From contig CALFVD010000114.1 of the NCBI GenBank assembly GCA_937928005.1, positions 1 to 32,564 of the forward strand: a stretch of DNA of 32,564 nucleotides, read 5' to 3'. Within the stretch, counting starts at the first letter, position 1. Every line of letters starts with the position of its first letter. The notes beneath the pieces are model-generated. The model saw only the letters and a program-made list of their open reading frames with translations, ran no database searches and was not told the DNA's origin. The position numbers were made by a program, and so were the translations under genes. Below, one piece after another: positions 16,446 to 24,579 of the stretch. Origin of the DNA: an uncultured Neomegalonema sp. (lineage in GTDB: Bacteria > Pseudomonadota > Alphaproteobacteria > Rhodobacterales > Rhodobacteraceae).

Positions 16446-16478
16446 CTTCCAAGGAAGTGCCCCGCACTTTCCTGGAAG
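16446..16478. repeat. Long hairpin in the DUF2493 leader
   Basis: Arms of 15 bases, CTTCCAAGGAAGTGC and GCACTTTCCTGGAAG, pair with 2 mismatches around a CCC loop. A competing perfect dyad, CACTTCC-AA-GGAAGTG (16444-16459), overlaps the left arm. The structure lies about 100 bases upstream of the DUF2493 start, so it could be in its leader. Confidence 0.6.
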
Positions 16479-16950
16479 GGGGGGGGCGCAGCCCCTCCCC
16501 GGGCGGCGTGGCGGTCAAGGATCGGCGCGGCATTATTTCCTCGCGAGCGGACGGAACCACCCGGCCCTGTCATTGGCGCACAGGCGCGATCTCTCGGCCA
16601 GACGGATGGTGCCGGAAAAAATGTCGGGACGACCACATTGGCGCGCGCAGCGCGTCCTTGACGGCCACGGGGGAGGGTGTCCCTCCCAACCCCTTCTTGT
16701 CTTGCGCCGCCTGCGGCGCTCCTCATATGGCCGTGACCTTCGGGACCGGCTCGATAATGCCAGAGCGTGCTATCGATCAGATACGGAATGGAGGCAGTAT
16801 CTGTAGAAACCGGGGATTGCCCCCGTTGACCACCGGCAAGTTCGTCTCTCCGACTCTCGACGGTCTCCGTTCCTCGTTGCCCGTGGACAGCGGGGACAAC
16901 CCCTACCGCCGGGCGCTCGCGCGAAGGATCGTGACCCGAAGGGCGGCTCG

Positions 16951-17039
16951 CCGGGGCCGGGATGCGTAGCGTAGCTTGGGAGACCGTGGCTCGGAGAGAC
17001 ACGAAAGCCCCCTAGCGCAGCTTCGCATCCCGGCCCCGG
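16951..17039. repeat. Perfect 16-bp inverted repeat with 57-base loop
   Basis: CCGGGGCCGGGATGCG (16951-16966) is the exact reverse complement of 17024-17039. Such a long perfect stem in noncoding DNA suggests a structured RNA or a protein-bound DNA site. Confidence 0.75.
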
Positions 17040-17454
17040 TGTGACGGTCGCAAAGCGACTAGAGCCTGGTCCCGAAGGGACGCGCCCGGCAAACATGGGT
17101 CCTGAGCCTGATCTCCGCCGAACCTCAGGATCAACGGTACGTCGCAGATTTCAACCGGCTCCATGTCCAAAGTTTGCTGCATATTTCGGACATGGCATCA
17201 CGCGCCCCTCCGCAGAGCATCCCCGCACCCATCGTCGATCAGATCGCTGCCGGGCACGGCAATCTGTGGATCGCTGGAAGCTCTGTCCATCTCGATCCGC
17301 ATGAATGGGAGAGTCAGAACCTGTGGACCGGGCCTGCCTTTCCTGATGATTGTGTTATCAGAGCGAGCCGTGCTGTACGAAGAATGAGCATGGTTAGTCG
17401 GGCATACGACGACTTAATCCGACTGAGCTATCGAACGACAACGCCCTTGCACCG

Positions 17455-17481
17455 AAGCACTAACATCGATATATCGTGCTT
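17455..17481. promoter_or_regulatory. Operator-like dyad upstream of second hipB
   Basis: AAGCAC (17455-17460) and GTGCTT (17476-17481) flank the perfect palindrome CGATATATCG (17467-17476, sharing its last base). An AT-rich stretch follows to the start codon. It is probably the self-regulation site of the XRE protein encoded next; the binding is inferred. Confidence 0.45.
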
Positions 17482-17516
17482 ATCGCCTTATTTTTCGTTA
17501 TATTTCGTGGCTAGTG

Positions 17517-17867
17517 ATGGAGTCCCTCAACGCCCGAAACGCGATCATCCGGCTTGGCGGGGATATCCGCACTGCACGGAAAAAGCGGCGCATTCCAATG
17601 GCGGAATTCGCCGAGCGAATCGGTGTCGGCGAAGGAACGCTTGCGCGGCTGGAGAAGGGCGATCCCGGCGTGCGCATCGGAACACTCGCGCTGGCATTGC
17701 TTGCCTTGGGCGAACTCGACCGGCTCGAAGAACTGCTCGATCCCGGTGACGATAGGACGGGGCTGCTTCTGGATCGCAACAGATTGCCGAAGCGTATCGA
17801 CCGCAAGCGGGCCAAGACGCCAACATCGCCCGATGCTCTCGATGACGACGATGGGATGGTCTTCTGA
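17517..17867 (+). CDS. HipB-like XRE antitoxin (second hip module)
   Basis: The 116-residue protein starts at ATG 17517; a GTG at 17514 in frame is an alternative. Residues about 14-65 form an XRE helix-turn-helix (GGDIRTARKKRRIPMAEFAE, then EGTLARLEKGDPGVRIGTLA). The C-terminal tail is charged and ends DALDDDDGMVF. The stop overlaps the hipA-like ATG as TGATG, so the pair forms an operon. It would repress the operon and neutralise the kinase. Its partner is broken, so it may now act only as an orphan repressor. It differs from the first HipB in sequence and in its longer tail. Confidence 0.85.
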   Translation: MESLNARNAIIRLGGDIRTARKKRRIPMAEFAERIGVGEGTLARLEKGDPGVRIGTLALALLALGELDRLEELLDPGDDRTGLLLDRNRLPKRIDRKRAKTPTSPDALDDDDGMVF

Positions 17868-19040
17868 TGCCGGTCGCGACCGTCGCCTTGGGAGATCGAA
17901 AGATCATCGTCGGAAGGCTACATTTCGAAGCGGACGGGCGCAGGCAGTTCTCGGCCTTCACCTACGATCCGGCGTGGTTGGAGAACGGGGCGGCGTTTGC
18001 CCTCTGCCCTGCCCCTCCAGGCGGGCACGTTCTACGCTTCGGGCCGCGAGGATGCCCGTGATGCGCTTGCGGGGTGCTTCGCCTATGCCTCGCCGGATAG
18101 CTGGGGGCGCGGATTGATGATCCGGGCGCTGGGGGCGGTCTGACGGAGTTCGACTACCTCACCCGGTCGGACGATGCGACGCGGCAGGGAGCGTTGCGTT
18201 TTCTCGGCGAGGATGGCGAGCCGATATCCGGCATCGACCCCGAAGTCCCCCGGCGCATGGAGATCGAGGCCCTGCGCGAGGTATCCGCCCGGTATGAACG
18301 CGATCCCGCAGGAGCGGAAGAAGCCGCCCGTGTCCTCGCGGGGGCGGCGGGTTCCCTCGGGGGCGCGCGGCCCAAGGCGAACGTGACGGATGGCGAGACG
18401 CTGTGGATCGCCAAGTTCACATCCGTGCTCGACACCAAACCCGTCGAGCGGGTCGAGGTCGGAACACTGGCGCTGGCCCGGCGGGTGGGCATCCGCGCCG
18501 CCGAAGCCGAACTGGCCTTGCCGGGCAGCGATCACCCCGTAGCTCTCATCAAGCGGTTCGACCGGCGCTCGGGGGGGCGCGTCCCCTATATCTCGGCCCG
18601 CACCGCCCTTCAGGCGAGCGGCACGGAACCCGGCTATTACAGCGATATCGCCGATGCGATCCGGGTGATCTCGCATGACGCGCAACGCGATCTGACCGAG
18701 TTGTGGCAGCGGATCGTCTTCACGATCCTCGTCGGCAACACGGACGATCATCTCAAGAACCACGGCTTTCTCTATGTCCGGGATGGGTTGTGGCAGCTTT
18801 CACCAGCTTTCGACATCAACCCGCAGCCCCAGCGACATCGCCATATGGAAACCGGCATCAGCCCCCTTTCCGGTTTCGAGCCTTCCATTACTGCCGCCAT
18901 CGAACACTCTCCCTTCTTCGGACTCGAAGAAAGGGAAGCTCTGCCTGCGCGCGCAGGGATTACGCGGCTCGACCCTCGCCGCCTACGCGCCCGCGTTCGA
19001 GCATGGCGAGATGGAGAATGCCCTTCGTATCGCTCAATAA
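17867..19040 (+). pseudogene. HipA-family toxin, broken by about three frameshifts
   Basis: The first frame (17867-18061) reads MPVATVALGDRKIIVGRLHF and ends early. Around 18011-18015 the HipA sequence moves frame and continues QAGTFYASGREDARDALAG and SPDSWGRGLMIRALG. At the G-run 18131-18135 it moves again to LTEFDYLTRSDDATRQGALR. This frame carries ARPKANV, the kinase motif GNTDDHLKNH and the metal-binding FDINP. Near 18940 a third shift gives the natural end STLAAYAPAFEHGEMENAL and a TAA at 19038-19040. The separate pieces cannot make a kinase. The 3' end overlaps the convergent repC stop by 7 bases. It could be decay or sequencing error in G/C runs. Confidence 0.85.
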
Positions 19041-20401
19041 GGCAGGCATCCTGATCCTCCGCTTTCACGATCCGTATTTCCGGCGCGGCTCAGGATGCCA
19101 AAGACCGATGGCGCGAGATTGAAAGCGCCCTGCTCTGCCCTGCGGACCATACCGACGAGCGCGCCGCCGACGCTCCGGACAGGCCGTGTTGGGTGATCCC
19201 GGTTTCGATCCAGCACGATGAGCGCGAGCGTCGCCTCCGTTGGTCCGAGGACATCCAGAGCCCTGTGCCATGCATGGGCGCTCACGCCGAGCTGTGGCAC
19301 GAAGTGCCGCGCAAGATCGATCAGGATCGGCCACGAGATATCGACCTCCGACCCGAGTGCTGCCTTCCAGCTTGGCGGAGCTGCCTTCCAGATTTCCGAG
19401 AGGGCTGGAAGCGTATCGATATCCTGTGGTTGTCGATCAATGCGCCAGGAACCGTTTTCACGCCTTTCCGACGGCTTCGCCTGCCTATCGCTACTACTTA
19501 TTTCTAAGCCTTGGCGTCCGATAGGACGCTTACTGAAATTAGTCTGACTGATATTTCGTTTTGCATCCTCTGGTTTACGTATGTCCGAAGGACAGGAAGA
19601 GATATTTGTAGTGTTTATTAGACGGACAGAATCTTCCGACTGGTTGATTGTCTGTGAAGAAAAACAACTGTTATCCACATCTACGTTATCTTTCTGAGGA
19701 CAGAGCAGGTCTCCAAGACGGTCCTGAAGAAGCGTCAGCGCCGCGATGCGCCGTTCGAGATCGCCAACGGTCATCGTGTTGCGCAGCCGGGATACGTCGG
19801 CACGCTCGTAGTCCTGCTCTATGGTTGCGACAGCGCCCTGCCCTGCCCTGTCGATCAGCGCTTCGATCAGCCCAAGAACGATGCGCCGGGAACTTCGGAT
19901 ACGGGCTTCGAGATCGAGCCGGTGCTGTTCCTCCGCCTGGCGGCGTTCGAGCAACACGAGAAGCTCCGGCAGACGTGCGCCGAAGGACCGCCAATCGAGA
20001 CCGGTACGGCGTGTCTCGTTGCCCATGCCATTGTGACGGCGCGCGTGCTTGACCGTTCGATGGGCAAGACCGGCCGCAATGAGCTGGCGCTCATAACCGC
20101 AGATCGTGCGCTCGGACTTGCCAACCCTGCGCGCGTAGACGCGCACCGAGTGGTACGTCACCGCCCGCCCGTCGCCGCGCCAGTCGGCTTCGGTAAGCAG
20201 ACCGATCAGGTCGAGAGCATAGACGACCGCCCCGCCACTCAGCCCCAGTTCCGTTCCCAGTTTGACGAGTACGTCCCGAAACCGCCAGAGCGGTATCTCT
20301 TCCGGAACGCGCGTAAAATGCTCTGCTCGAAGGGCGTTCCGGGCCTCGATCGTATCGAGAGCTCCTGCCCTTTCATGTTTTATCTGCTCGACGTGCATCA
20401 T
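19034..20401 (-). CDS. repC: Plasmid replication initiator RepC
   Basis: RepC starts replication of repABC-type plasmids, usually at an origin inside its own gene. This 455-residue protein starts at ATG 20401 with AGGA upstream; a second ATG follows directly. The N-terminal half (about 35-170) is the RepC winged-helix domain: WRFRDVLVKLGTELGLSGGA, then YHSVRVYARRVGKSERTI and RRTGLDWRSFGARLPELL. The middle (about 230-320) is a Ser/Asn-rich linker encoded by AT-rich DNA. The C-terminal domain has SAHAWHRALDVLGPTEATLA and VRSVGGALVGMVRRAEQG. Unlike classic repABC, repC is on the strand opposite to parA and parB and divergent from them. Confidence 0.92.
   Translation of the reverse strand: MMHVEQIKHERAGALDTIEARNALRAEHFTRVPEEIPLWRFRDVLVKLGTELGLSGGAVVYALDLIGLLTEADWRGDGRAVTYHSVRVYARRVGKSERTICGYERQLIAAGLAHRTVKHARRHNGMGNETRRTGLDWRSFGARLPELLVLLERRQAEEQHRLDLEARIRSSRRIVLGLIEALIDRAGQGAVATIEQDYERADVSRLRNTMTVGDLERRIAALTLLQDRLGDLLCPQKDNVDVDNSCFSSQTINQSEDSVRLINTTNISSCPSDIRKPEDAKRNISQTNFSKRPIGRQGLEISSSDRQAKPSERRENGSWRIDRQPQDIDTLPALSEIWKAAPPSWKAALGSEVDISWPILIDLARHFVPQLGVSAHAWHRALDVLGPTEATLALIVLDRNRDHPTRPVRSVGGALVGMVRRAEQGAFNLAPSVFGILSRAGNTDRESGGSGCLPY
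19498..19700. other. Candidate origin of replication inside repC
   Basis: This AT-rich stretch stands out from its GC-rich surroundings and lies in the linker-coding part of repC, where oriV maps in studied repABC plasmids. It contains a perfect DnaA box, TTATCCACA (19671-19679). It also has the dyads GCGTCC-GATA-GGACGC (19514-19529) and TGTCC-GAA-GGACA (19582-19594). Origin function is inferred. Confidence 0.55.
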
Positions 20402-20475
20402 TGTTCCTGCTTCATCAATGAAGCGGGTGGCGTCAGGATAAAGCTCTCCCGTGGCGCGAAACGCGCAGTTTGGAC

Positions 20476-20504
20476 TTGACCTGTCAGAGGAAATCGTGCT
20501 CGAT
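20476..20504 (+). promoter_or_regulatory. Possible promoter of a small antisense RNA
   Basis: TTGACC (20476-20481), a 17-base spacer and a weak CTCGAT (20499-20504) could start a transcript near 20511 that ends at the terminator at 20583. The -10 box is poor, so this is tentative. Confidence 0.35.
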
Positions 20505-20510
20505 CCAGTT

Positions 20511-20583
20511 TGCGTACGTAGATCTTCAGCCTCGTCAAAGGCTGTGAGCCAATTCCCTCGAAGCCACCCGCTTCGGGGGTTTT
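20511..20583 (+). ncRNA. Candidate antisense (ct) RNA against the repC leader
   Basis: A plus-strand RNA of about 70-75 bases would be antisense to the 5' leader of repC, which is read from the other strand. It would contain a small stem CAGCC/GGCTG (20527-20544) and end in a strong terminator stem. RepABC plasmids use a small antisense RNA, encoded opposite the repC leader, to limit RepC. The position, size and terminator fit; the promoter is weak and no expression evidence exists. Confidence 0.5.
20555..20583 (+). terminator. Strong intrinsic terminator in the repC-parA gap
   Basis: A 10-bp stem, CCCTCGAAGC with GCTTCGGGGG (one G-T wobble), closes a CACCC loop and is followed by TTTT at 20580-20583. 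No protein gene ends before it on the plus strand, so it must terminate a noncoding transcript. Confidence 0.75.
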
Positions 20584-20820
20584 GCGTTTAAGAGCGTCCG
20601 TTACTCCTTTGCCTTCATCCTGCGCGCCGCACCTGCGCCGCGTGTATTGTTTCGTATCGCGACAGAATCGCGCATATTTACTTAGGCAGAATATTCGACG
20701 CGCCGCAAGGTCAAATCTTTATAGCCTCAAACACCCAAATCAATTCGACAGGGTTGCGCAAGGCAAGCGAATTGTGCAGATATTCAAATTATCCAATTGC
20801 CAACCATTAATGGATTTTAC
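20584..20820. promoter_or_regulatory. Regulatory region upstream of parA
   Basis: It should hold the promoters of parAB (plus) and repC (minus). It contains an inverted repeat CAATTCG (20741-20747) / CGAATTG (20768-20774) and the perfect palindrome CCATTAATGG (20804-20813). The dyad TGTCC-TAC-GGACA (20822-20834) lies over the parA start and matches the dyad inside repC. No single promoter stands out clearly. Confidence 0.45.
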
Positions 20821-22161
20821 ATGTCCTACGGACAATTCGAGCAGTTCATCCGGAATATGTCGCGGGTCATGGCCAGCGTGAACACGCGATTGCAACGCGA
20901 TCTGACCATGCGTTCGAGACTGTCGCGCCGGTTTTCTCAACGCGAGGTCAGCGAGTTTCTCAATGTCGATCCCACTTACCTGATCAGGGTGGCGAACGAG
21001 GACCCGGCTTTCCCGGAAGGAACGAAAGTCGGTCGGGAACGCACTTTCTCACCTGACGAGATCATGCTGATTCGCGCTCTCCTCGATGCGAACCCGAATG
21101 CCAGGCGCAGATATCTTCATTGGCGCGCTCCGACCGAACCCATGAAAGTGGTCACGTTCGGCGCACAGAAAGGCGGAACGGGCAAATCGCTTTCGGCGGC
21201 GCATTTCGCGCAGTACCTCAACCTGTTCTACGGGTTGAGAGTTGGCGTCATCGATGCCGATCCGCAATCGACGATCTCTCTCTATTTCGCCGATGACGCC
21301 CTGCCCCTCTTCGACCCCGAGACGCTGACGATCGCGGACTTCATGGGCGTCGGCGATCCGGGCGCGAAGGAGCCCACCCGCCACGACGCTGCGACCTTGG
21401 ACTCGATCTGGCGCCCCACGTCCTGGCCAGGCATCCGTCTCATGCCGGGTGGCGCGAACATCCAGAACGGCGACATCGCCATGTTCTTCATGTCCAGAAA
21501 TGCCGGTATCCCGATTTACAGGCTTTTGAAAGATGCCATCCATCGCTGGGAGAATGCTTACCGCCCGATGACCCCGACGACCGAATTTCGTCGGCCTGAC
21601 GGCACGTTCGATATGGATCGATACGGCGCGGCCTTGCATGAGACCCTCGATGTCATCGTGATCGATCAGCAGCCTTCCCTGACCTTGGTTCAGCTCAACG
21701 GCCTTCTGGCTGCGGACTCGGTGGTCATGCCGCAGACCATGAAGGGCTTCGATCTTGCGACGCTGGCCACCTTTGTAAACAGCATCGCCGAGTATCTCGA
21801 TTTCATCGTCGGATACGACAAGGACTTCGTCATAGGTGCCGGCGCGCATTTCGTCCTGCCGACCATCGTCCAGGAACAGAACGACCGCGACACGACGCAG
21901 ATCCTCGATCTCTATGAGCAGGCTCCCAATGAGACCTTGCAGGTATGGTATGCCCGTTCGGACGCGATCGCGAACGCGGCGGACGAATACAAGAGTATCT
22001 ACGAATACATGCCGGACAAGAACCGGCGACAATCGGCGCAGCAGTTCATGCGAAACGCGAATGCGGTGAACGACGCCATCGTCGGCAAGGTATGGCCGGA
22101 GTTCGAACAACGCGGGTATGCGGCAGAGTTCATCAAGGATCACTGGGAGACCGAGGAATGA
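20821..22161 (+). CDS. parA: ParA/RepA-type partition ATPase
   Basis: ParA positions plasmid copies before division and usually represses its own operon. From ATG 20821 (MSYGQFEQFIRNMSRVMAS) it has 446 residues; an in-frame TTG at 20797 is less likely. An N-terminal helix-turn-helix region (FSQREVSEFLNVDPTYLIRV, about 40-59) marks the larger, DNA-binding ParA class. The deviant Walker A is QKGGTGKSLSAA (about 117-128). VGVIDADPQ and VIVIDQQPS are the later nucleotide-binding motifs. The stop overlaps the parB ATG as ATGA, so the two are coupled. The divergent repC suggests shared control from the intergenic region. Confidence 0.94.
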   Translation: MSYGQFEQFIRNMSRVMASVNTRLQRDLTMRSRLSRRFSQREVSEFLNVDPTYLIRVANEDPAFPEGTKVGRERTFSPDEIMLIRALLDANPNARRRYLHWRAPTEPMKVVTFGAQKGGTGKSLSAAHFAQYLNLFYGLRVGVIDADPQSTISLYFADDALPLFDPETLTIADFMGVGDPGAKEPTRHDAATLDSIWRPTSWPGIRLMPGGANIQNGDIAMFFMSRNAGIPIYRLLKDAIHRWENAYRPMTPTTEFRRPDGTFDMDRYGAALHETLDVIVIDQQPSLTLVQLNGLLAADSVVMPQTMKGFDLATLATFVNSIAEYLDFIVGYDKDFVIGAGAHFVLPTIVQEQNDRDTTQILDLYEQAPNETLQVWYARSDAIANAADEYKSIYEYMPDKNRRQSAQQFMRNANAVNDAIVGKVWPEFEQRGYAAEFIKDHWETEE

Positions 22162-23108
22162 CCAAGCGACGCAAGCTGGCCCCCAGGGCCAAAGCAGCAG
22201 CCTCTCAGGCCCAGGAACCGGAGAAGCCCGCAGCGGCAGGCGCTGGGGGATTCTGGGGCGGCTCGGCGATCAATCTCTTGCAAAAACGCCTCGATACAGC
22301 ATCCACGGAGATCGTCGATCGGATCGCACAAGGGCTTCTCGTCGTCGAACTCGATCCAGATCAGATCGACGACGACAGCGGATCGGATCGGCAGGATGAC
22401 TGGAAGAGCGATGAGAGCCTGAAGAGCCTGGTCGATGACATCAAGCGACGCGGCCAAAGCCAGCCCATTCGCGTCCGACCCGAAAATCCGGACTGGAAAC
22501 CGTCAGCGGAGAGCCCGCTCGATTTCACAGGCACGCGCTTCATCGTGCAATCCGGTCGCCGGCGTCTGGAAAGCTGCCGCAAGCTGGGTATTTCCGTGCG
22601 CGCCATTATTCGCACCGACCAATCCGATGCGCTCCGGATGGATCTCGAAGAACGGTTTCTGGAGAACACGGTTCGACGCGATCTGTCGGCATTCGAGGAA
22701 CTCCTGTCCATCGGCCTGATCGTTCGGGCCAGAGAGGACGAGGAGCAAAAAGCGATTGCCACGGAACTCCATGTGACACCGTCGGATGTGTCCCTCGGTC
22801 TGGCCTGTCTTGAATTTTTCGACATCATCGTCGCGGAGCATGATGTTACCAATCTCGCCAAGCGAGATTTCAGACAGATCATTCCGGCCATCCGGAAGCG
22901 TGGAAAAAAATCATCTACCGCTGTTGACCCGAAAGCGACACCGGACAATCCAGGCAAGCAGGAGCAGATCGAGCGCCGCAGTGGCAAGATCGTCCTGAAG
23001 GCGGTTCCTTCGAAGACGGGATTTTCGCTTTCCGTGAAGGGATGGCAAGGAGATCGATCCGAACTCGTGGAAAAGATCGAGACCTTTCTCGCGACGCTGT
23101 CGAAGTAG
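22158..23108 (+). CDS. parB: ParB/RepB-type centromere-binding protein
   Basis: ParB binds parS and stimulates ParA. It starts at ATG 22158 with GAGGAA just upstream and has 316 residues. The N-terminus is basic, for ParA contact. The ParB/Srx-like domain includes QSQPIRVRP, then IVQSGRRRLESCRKLGI in place of the usual GERRxRA box, and ERFLENTVRRDLSAFEE. A helix-turn-helix follows in ATELHVTPSDVSLGL. The C-terminal segment (SGKIVLKAVPSKTGFSLSVK and on) is the dimerisation region. Two parS-like palindromes lie within 80 bases of the stop. It appears intact. Confidence 0.93.
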   Translation: MTKRRKLAPRAKAAASQAQEPEKPAAAGAGGFWGGSAINLLQKRLDTASTEIVDRIAQGLLVVELDPDQIDDDSGSDRQDDWKSDESLKSLVDDIKRRGQSQPIRVRPENPDWKPSAESPLDFTGTRFIVQSGRRRLESCRKLGISVRAIIRTDQSDALRMDLEERFLENTVRRDLSAFEELLSIGLIVRAREDEEQKAIATELHVTPSDVSLGLACLEFFDIIVAEHDVTNLAKRDFRQIIPAIRKRGKKSSTAVDPKATPDNPGKQEQIERRSGKIVLKAVPSKTGFSLSVKGWQGDRSELVEKIETFLATLSK

Positions 23109-23119
23109 ACCTGCCATTC

Positions 23120-23137
23120 GATTATCCGCGGATAATT
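23120..23137. other. parS-like palindrome 1
   Basis: ATTATCCGCGGATAAT (23121-23136) is a perfect 16-bp palindrome. It matches the repABC parS pattern GTTNNNNGCNNNNAAC except for the outermost bases. It lies 13 bases after parB. Confidence 0.6.
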
Positions 23138-23159
23138 CATTACAGAAATCTAATTCGGT

Positions 23160-23185
23160 GCTCGATTATCCACGGATAATCGAGC
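23160..23185. other. parS-like palindrome 2, possible terminator
   Basis: Arms GCTCGATTATCC and GGATAATCGAGC flank a 2-base centre. The inner 16 bases match the first palindrome except at the centre. ATTTT follows, so on the plus strand it may also end parAB transcription. Confidence 0.6.
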
Positions 23186-23215
23186 ATTTTCAATTGGAAG
23201 GCAGCAAACCTGGAA

Positions 23216-24295
23216 TCAATCGCCTTTCGCAGAGGCCTCGTGCGCAATACGCCGTTGCTCTTCCTTCCATACACGATACTGCGCCTTTGCATGGGTATCG
23301 GCATCGACCTTCGAGACGGAGCCTGTCCCCGCCAGTAACGGTCGCTCGTTGTTGCGGATGAACGTATCTACCTTGCCGATGGCATCGCCCATCAGCACGA
23401 GCCGGCCAAGATCGAGTTCCTGCTCGAAATAGTCCAGGAGCATTCCGGTCGTCCGGTTCAGATCACGGATCTCCGCCTCGCCCAGAAAATTCTTCGCCGT
23501 CAATACGTCGTTCTGGGTGATACGGTTTCCGGTCCAGCTCGTCAGACCGATGTCGGCCTTGGCCGCATCCGCTCGCGCCATGCGGATCTCCGCTCCGGTC
23601 ATCCCGGTCACGGCGTAGTGCAGCTTGTTTTGCATCGCCGAGAAAAACAACCCTCGCTCACGTCCGCTCAGATCGTGGTAATCGCTGCAGAGCGAACAGA
23701 TACGCATCACCTCCTTGTAGACATTCGCTTCCGACGCTCGGATATCCCTGATCAACTCGCGCAATTCGCGGAAATGATCGGCGGCGTTGGGGTCGCTCAG
23801 GCGGGCTGCATCGACGACGAATCCCTTGGTCGCGAAGCGCACCAGCTTGTCGGTCGCCCATTTGCGGAAGAGGGTGCCCTGCTTCGTGGAGACTCTATAA
23901 CCGACCGCGATGATCGCATCGAGGGTGAAGAGCGTGACGGCCCGTTTGACCTTGCGGGTGCCCTCCTGTCGAACCTGCAAGGAATCCTTGCTGGTTGCCT
24001 CACGGTCCAGTTCGCCCTCGCTGTAGATATTGTTGAGGTGCAGGTTGACGTTCTGCCGGGTCACTCCGAACAGATCGGCCATCTGCGGCTGTGTCATCAA
24101 CAGGTCGTCGCCCTCGTATTTCAACTGCACCTGCACACCAGCATCGGTAGCGTAAAGCAGGAACCGGTCACCGGTATCCTCGTCCTCGGTCAGGTGGACA
24201 GGTTCGTCCGCTTCGCTTTCCCCCGGCGCAGGTTCCGCAAGTCGTTCGAGAGTTTCGTCGAGGGCACCACCTCGGCCCTTGTTCTTCCCGTTCAT
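23216..24295 (-). CDS. RhuM-family protein
   Basis: This 359-residue protein belongs to the RhuM family, first seen in Salmonella pathogenicity island 3, whose biochemical role is unsettled. ATG 24295 has GGAG 9 bases upstream. The first 50 residues are acidic and likely disordered. Then follow MTQPQMADLFGVTRQNVNLH (HTH-like, about 66-85), FTLDAIIAVGYRVSTKQGTL and FRKWATDKLVRFATKGF, the family core. The C-terminal half has SGRERGLFFSAMQNKLHYAV, a segment common to RhuM proteins with Fic/Doc-like architecture. It is convergent with parB, and its neighbours suggest an accessory conflict or stability gene. Confidence 0.88.
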   Translation of the reverse strand: MNGKNKGRGGALDETLERLAEPAPGESEADEPVHLTEDEDTGDRFLLYATDAGVQVQLKYEGDDLLMTQPQMADLFGVTRQNVNLHLNNIYSEGELDREATSKDSLQVRQEGTRKVKRAVTLFTLDAIIAVGYRVSTKQGTLFRKWATDKLVRFATKGFVVDAARLSDPNAADHFRELRELIRDIRASEANVYKEVMRICSLCSDYHDLSGRERGLFFSAMQNKLHYAVTGMTGAEIRMARADAAKADIGLTSWTGNRITQNDVLTAKNFLGEAEIRDLNRTTGMLLDYFEQELDLGRLVLMGDAIGKVDTFIRNNERPLLAGTGSVSKVDADTHAKAQYRVWKEEQRRIAHEASAKGD

Positions 24296-24579
24296 TGCGC
24301 CCGCTCCTTCGCACCGTTCGATGGAGCTACTCTGACCTTATTTTCTTTCCACCGCCACTCTCTCCGAGAGAGATGTTCGAGGCATCGCACGAGAAGCCGA
24401 GTGAAGATGGTGCTCTCTTCACACATCGGCAAATGTGACCCGAAGGTCGGTATACATATCGGGCACCGTCGGCGAAGCCAGCAGGGCAGGGTGCGCCTGA
24501 TCCCACACATGCCGCGTGACTGGCCATGCCAGCGATCTGAAAAATTTTCGACGGAAATCTTTCGTTAACCGTTGAATGG
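24296..24579. other. Intergenic region between rhuM and imuA
   Basis: It separates two divergent genes and should carry the rhuM promoter. The only clear structure is a 15-base dyad CTCTCTC-C-GAGAGAG (24358-24372) about 60 bases upstream of the rhuM start. I see no gene. Confidence 0.5.

Larger units (their letters stand above)
16343..17516. other. 1.17-kb GC-rich, strongly structured noncoding region
   Basis: No coding region is convincing. The longer open frames here are low-complexity Arg/Gly/Pro translations of GC-rich DNA. The region holds a long hairpin at 16446-16478 and a 16-bp inverted repeat at 16951-17039. An imperfect inverted pair around 16507-16530 and 16645-16672 shares TCAAGGA/TCCTTGA cores. 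A dyad CCATGTCC...GGACATGG lies at 17161-17195, and the operator-like sequence of the next gene at 17455-17481. It may hold an origin of transfer, a structured RNA or an incompatibility locus; sequence alone does not decide. Confidence 0.6.

Noticed and set aside
16295-16969. 224-residue plus-strand open frame in the structured region
   Set aside because: It is low-complexity, overlaps the DUF2493 start and large hairpins, and has no recognisable domain.
16343-17002. N-terminal extension of the DUF2493 protein
   Set aside because: The extra frame translates inverted repeats into Arg/Pro/Gly-rich sequence; ATG 16342 gives a sensible start.
23618-24568. 316-residue plus-strand open frame
   Set aside because: It is antisense to rhuM, whose family motifs are clear on the minus strand.
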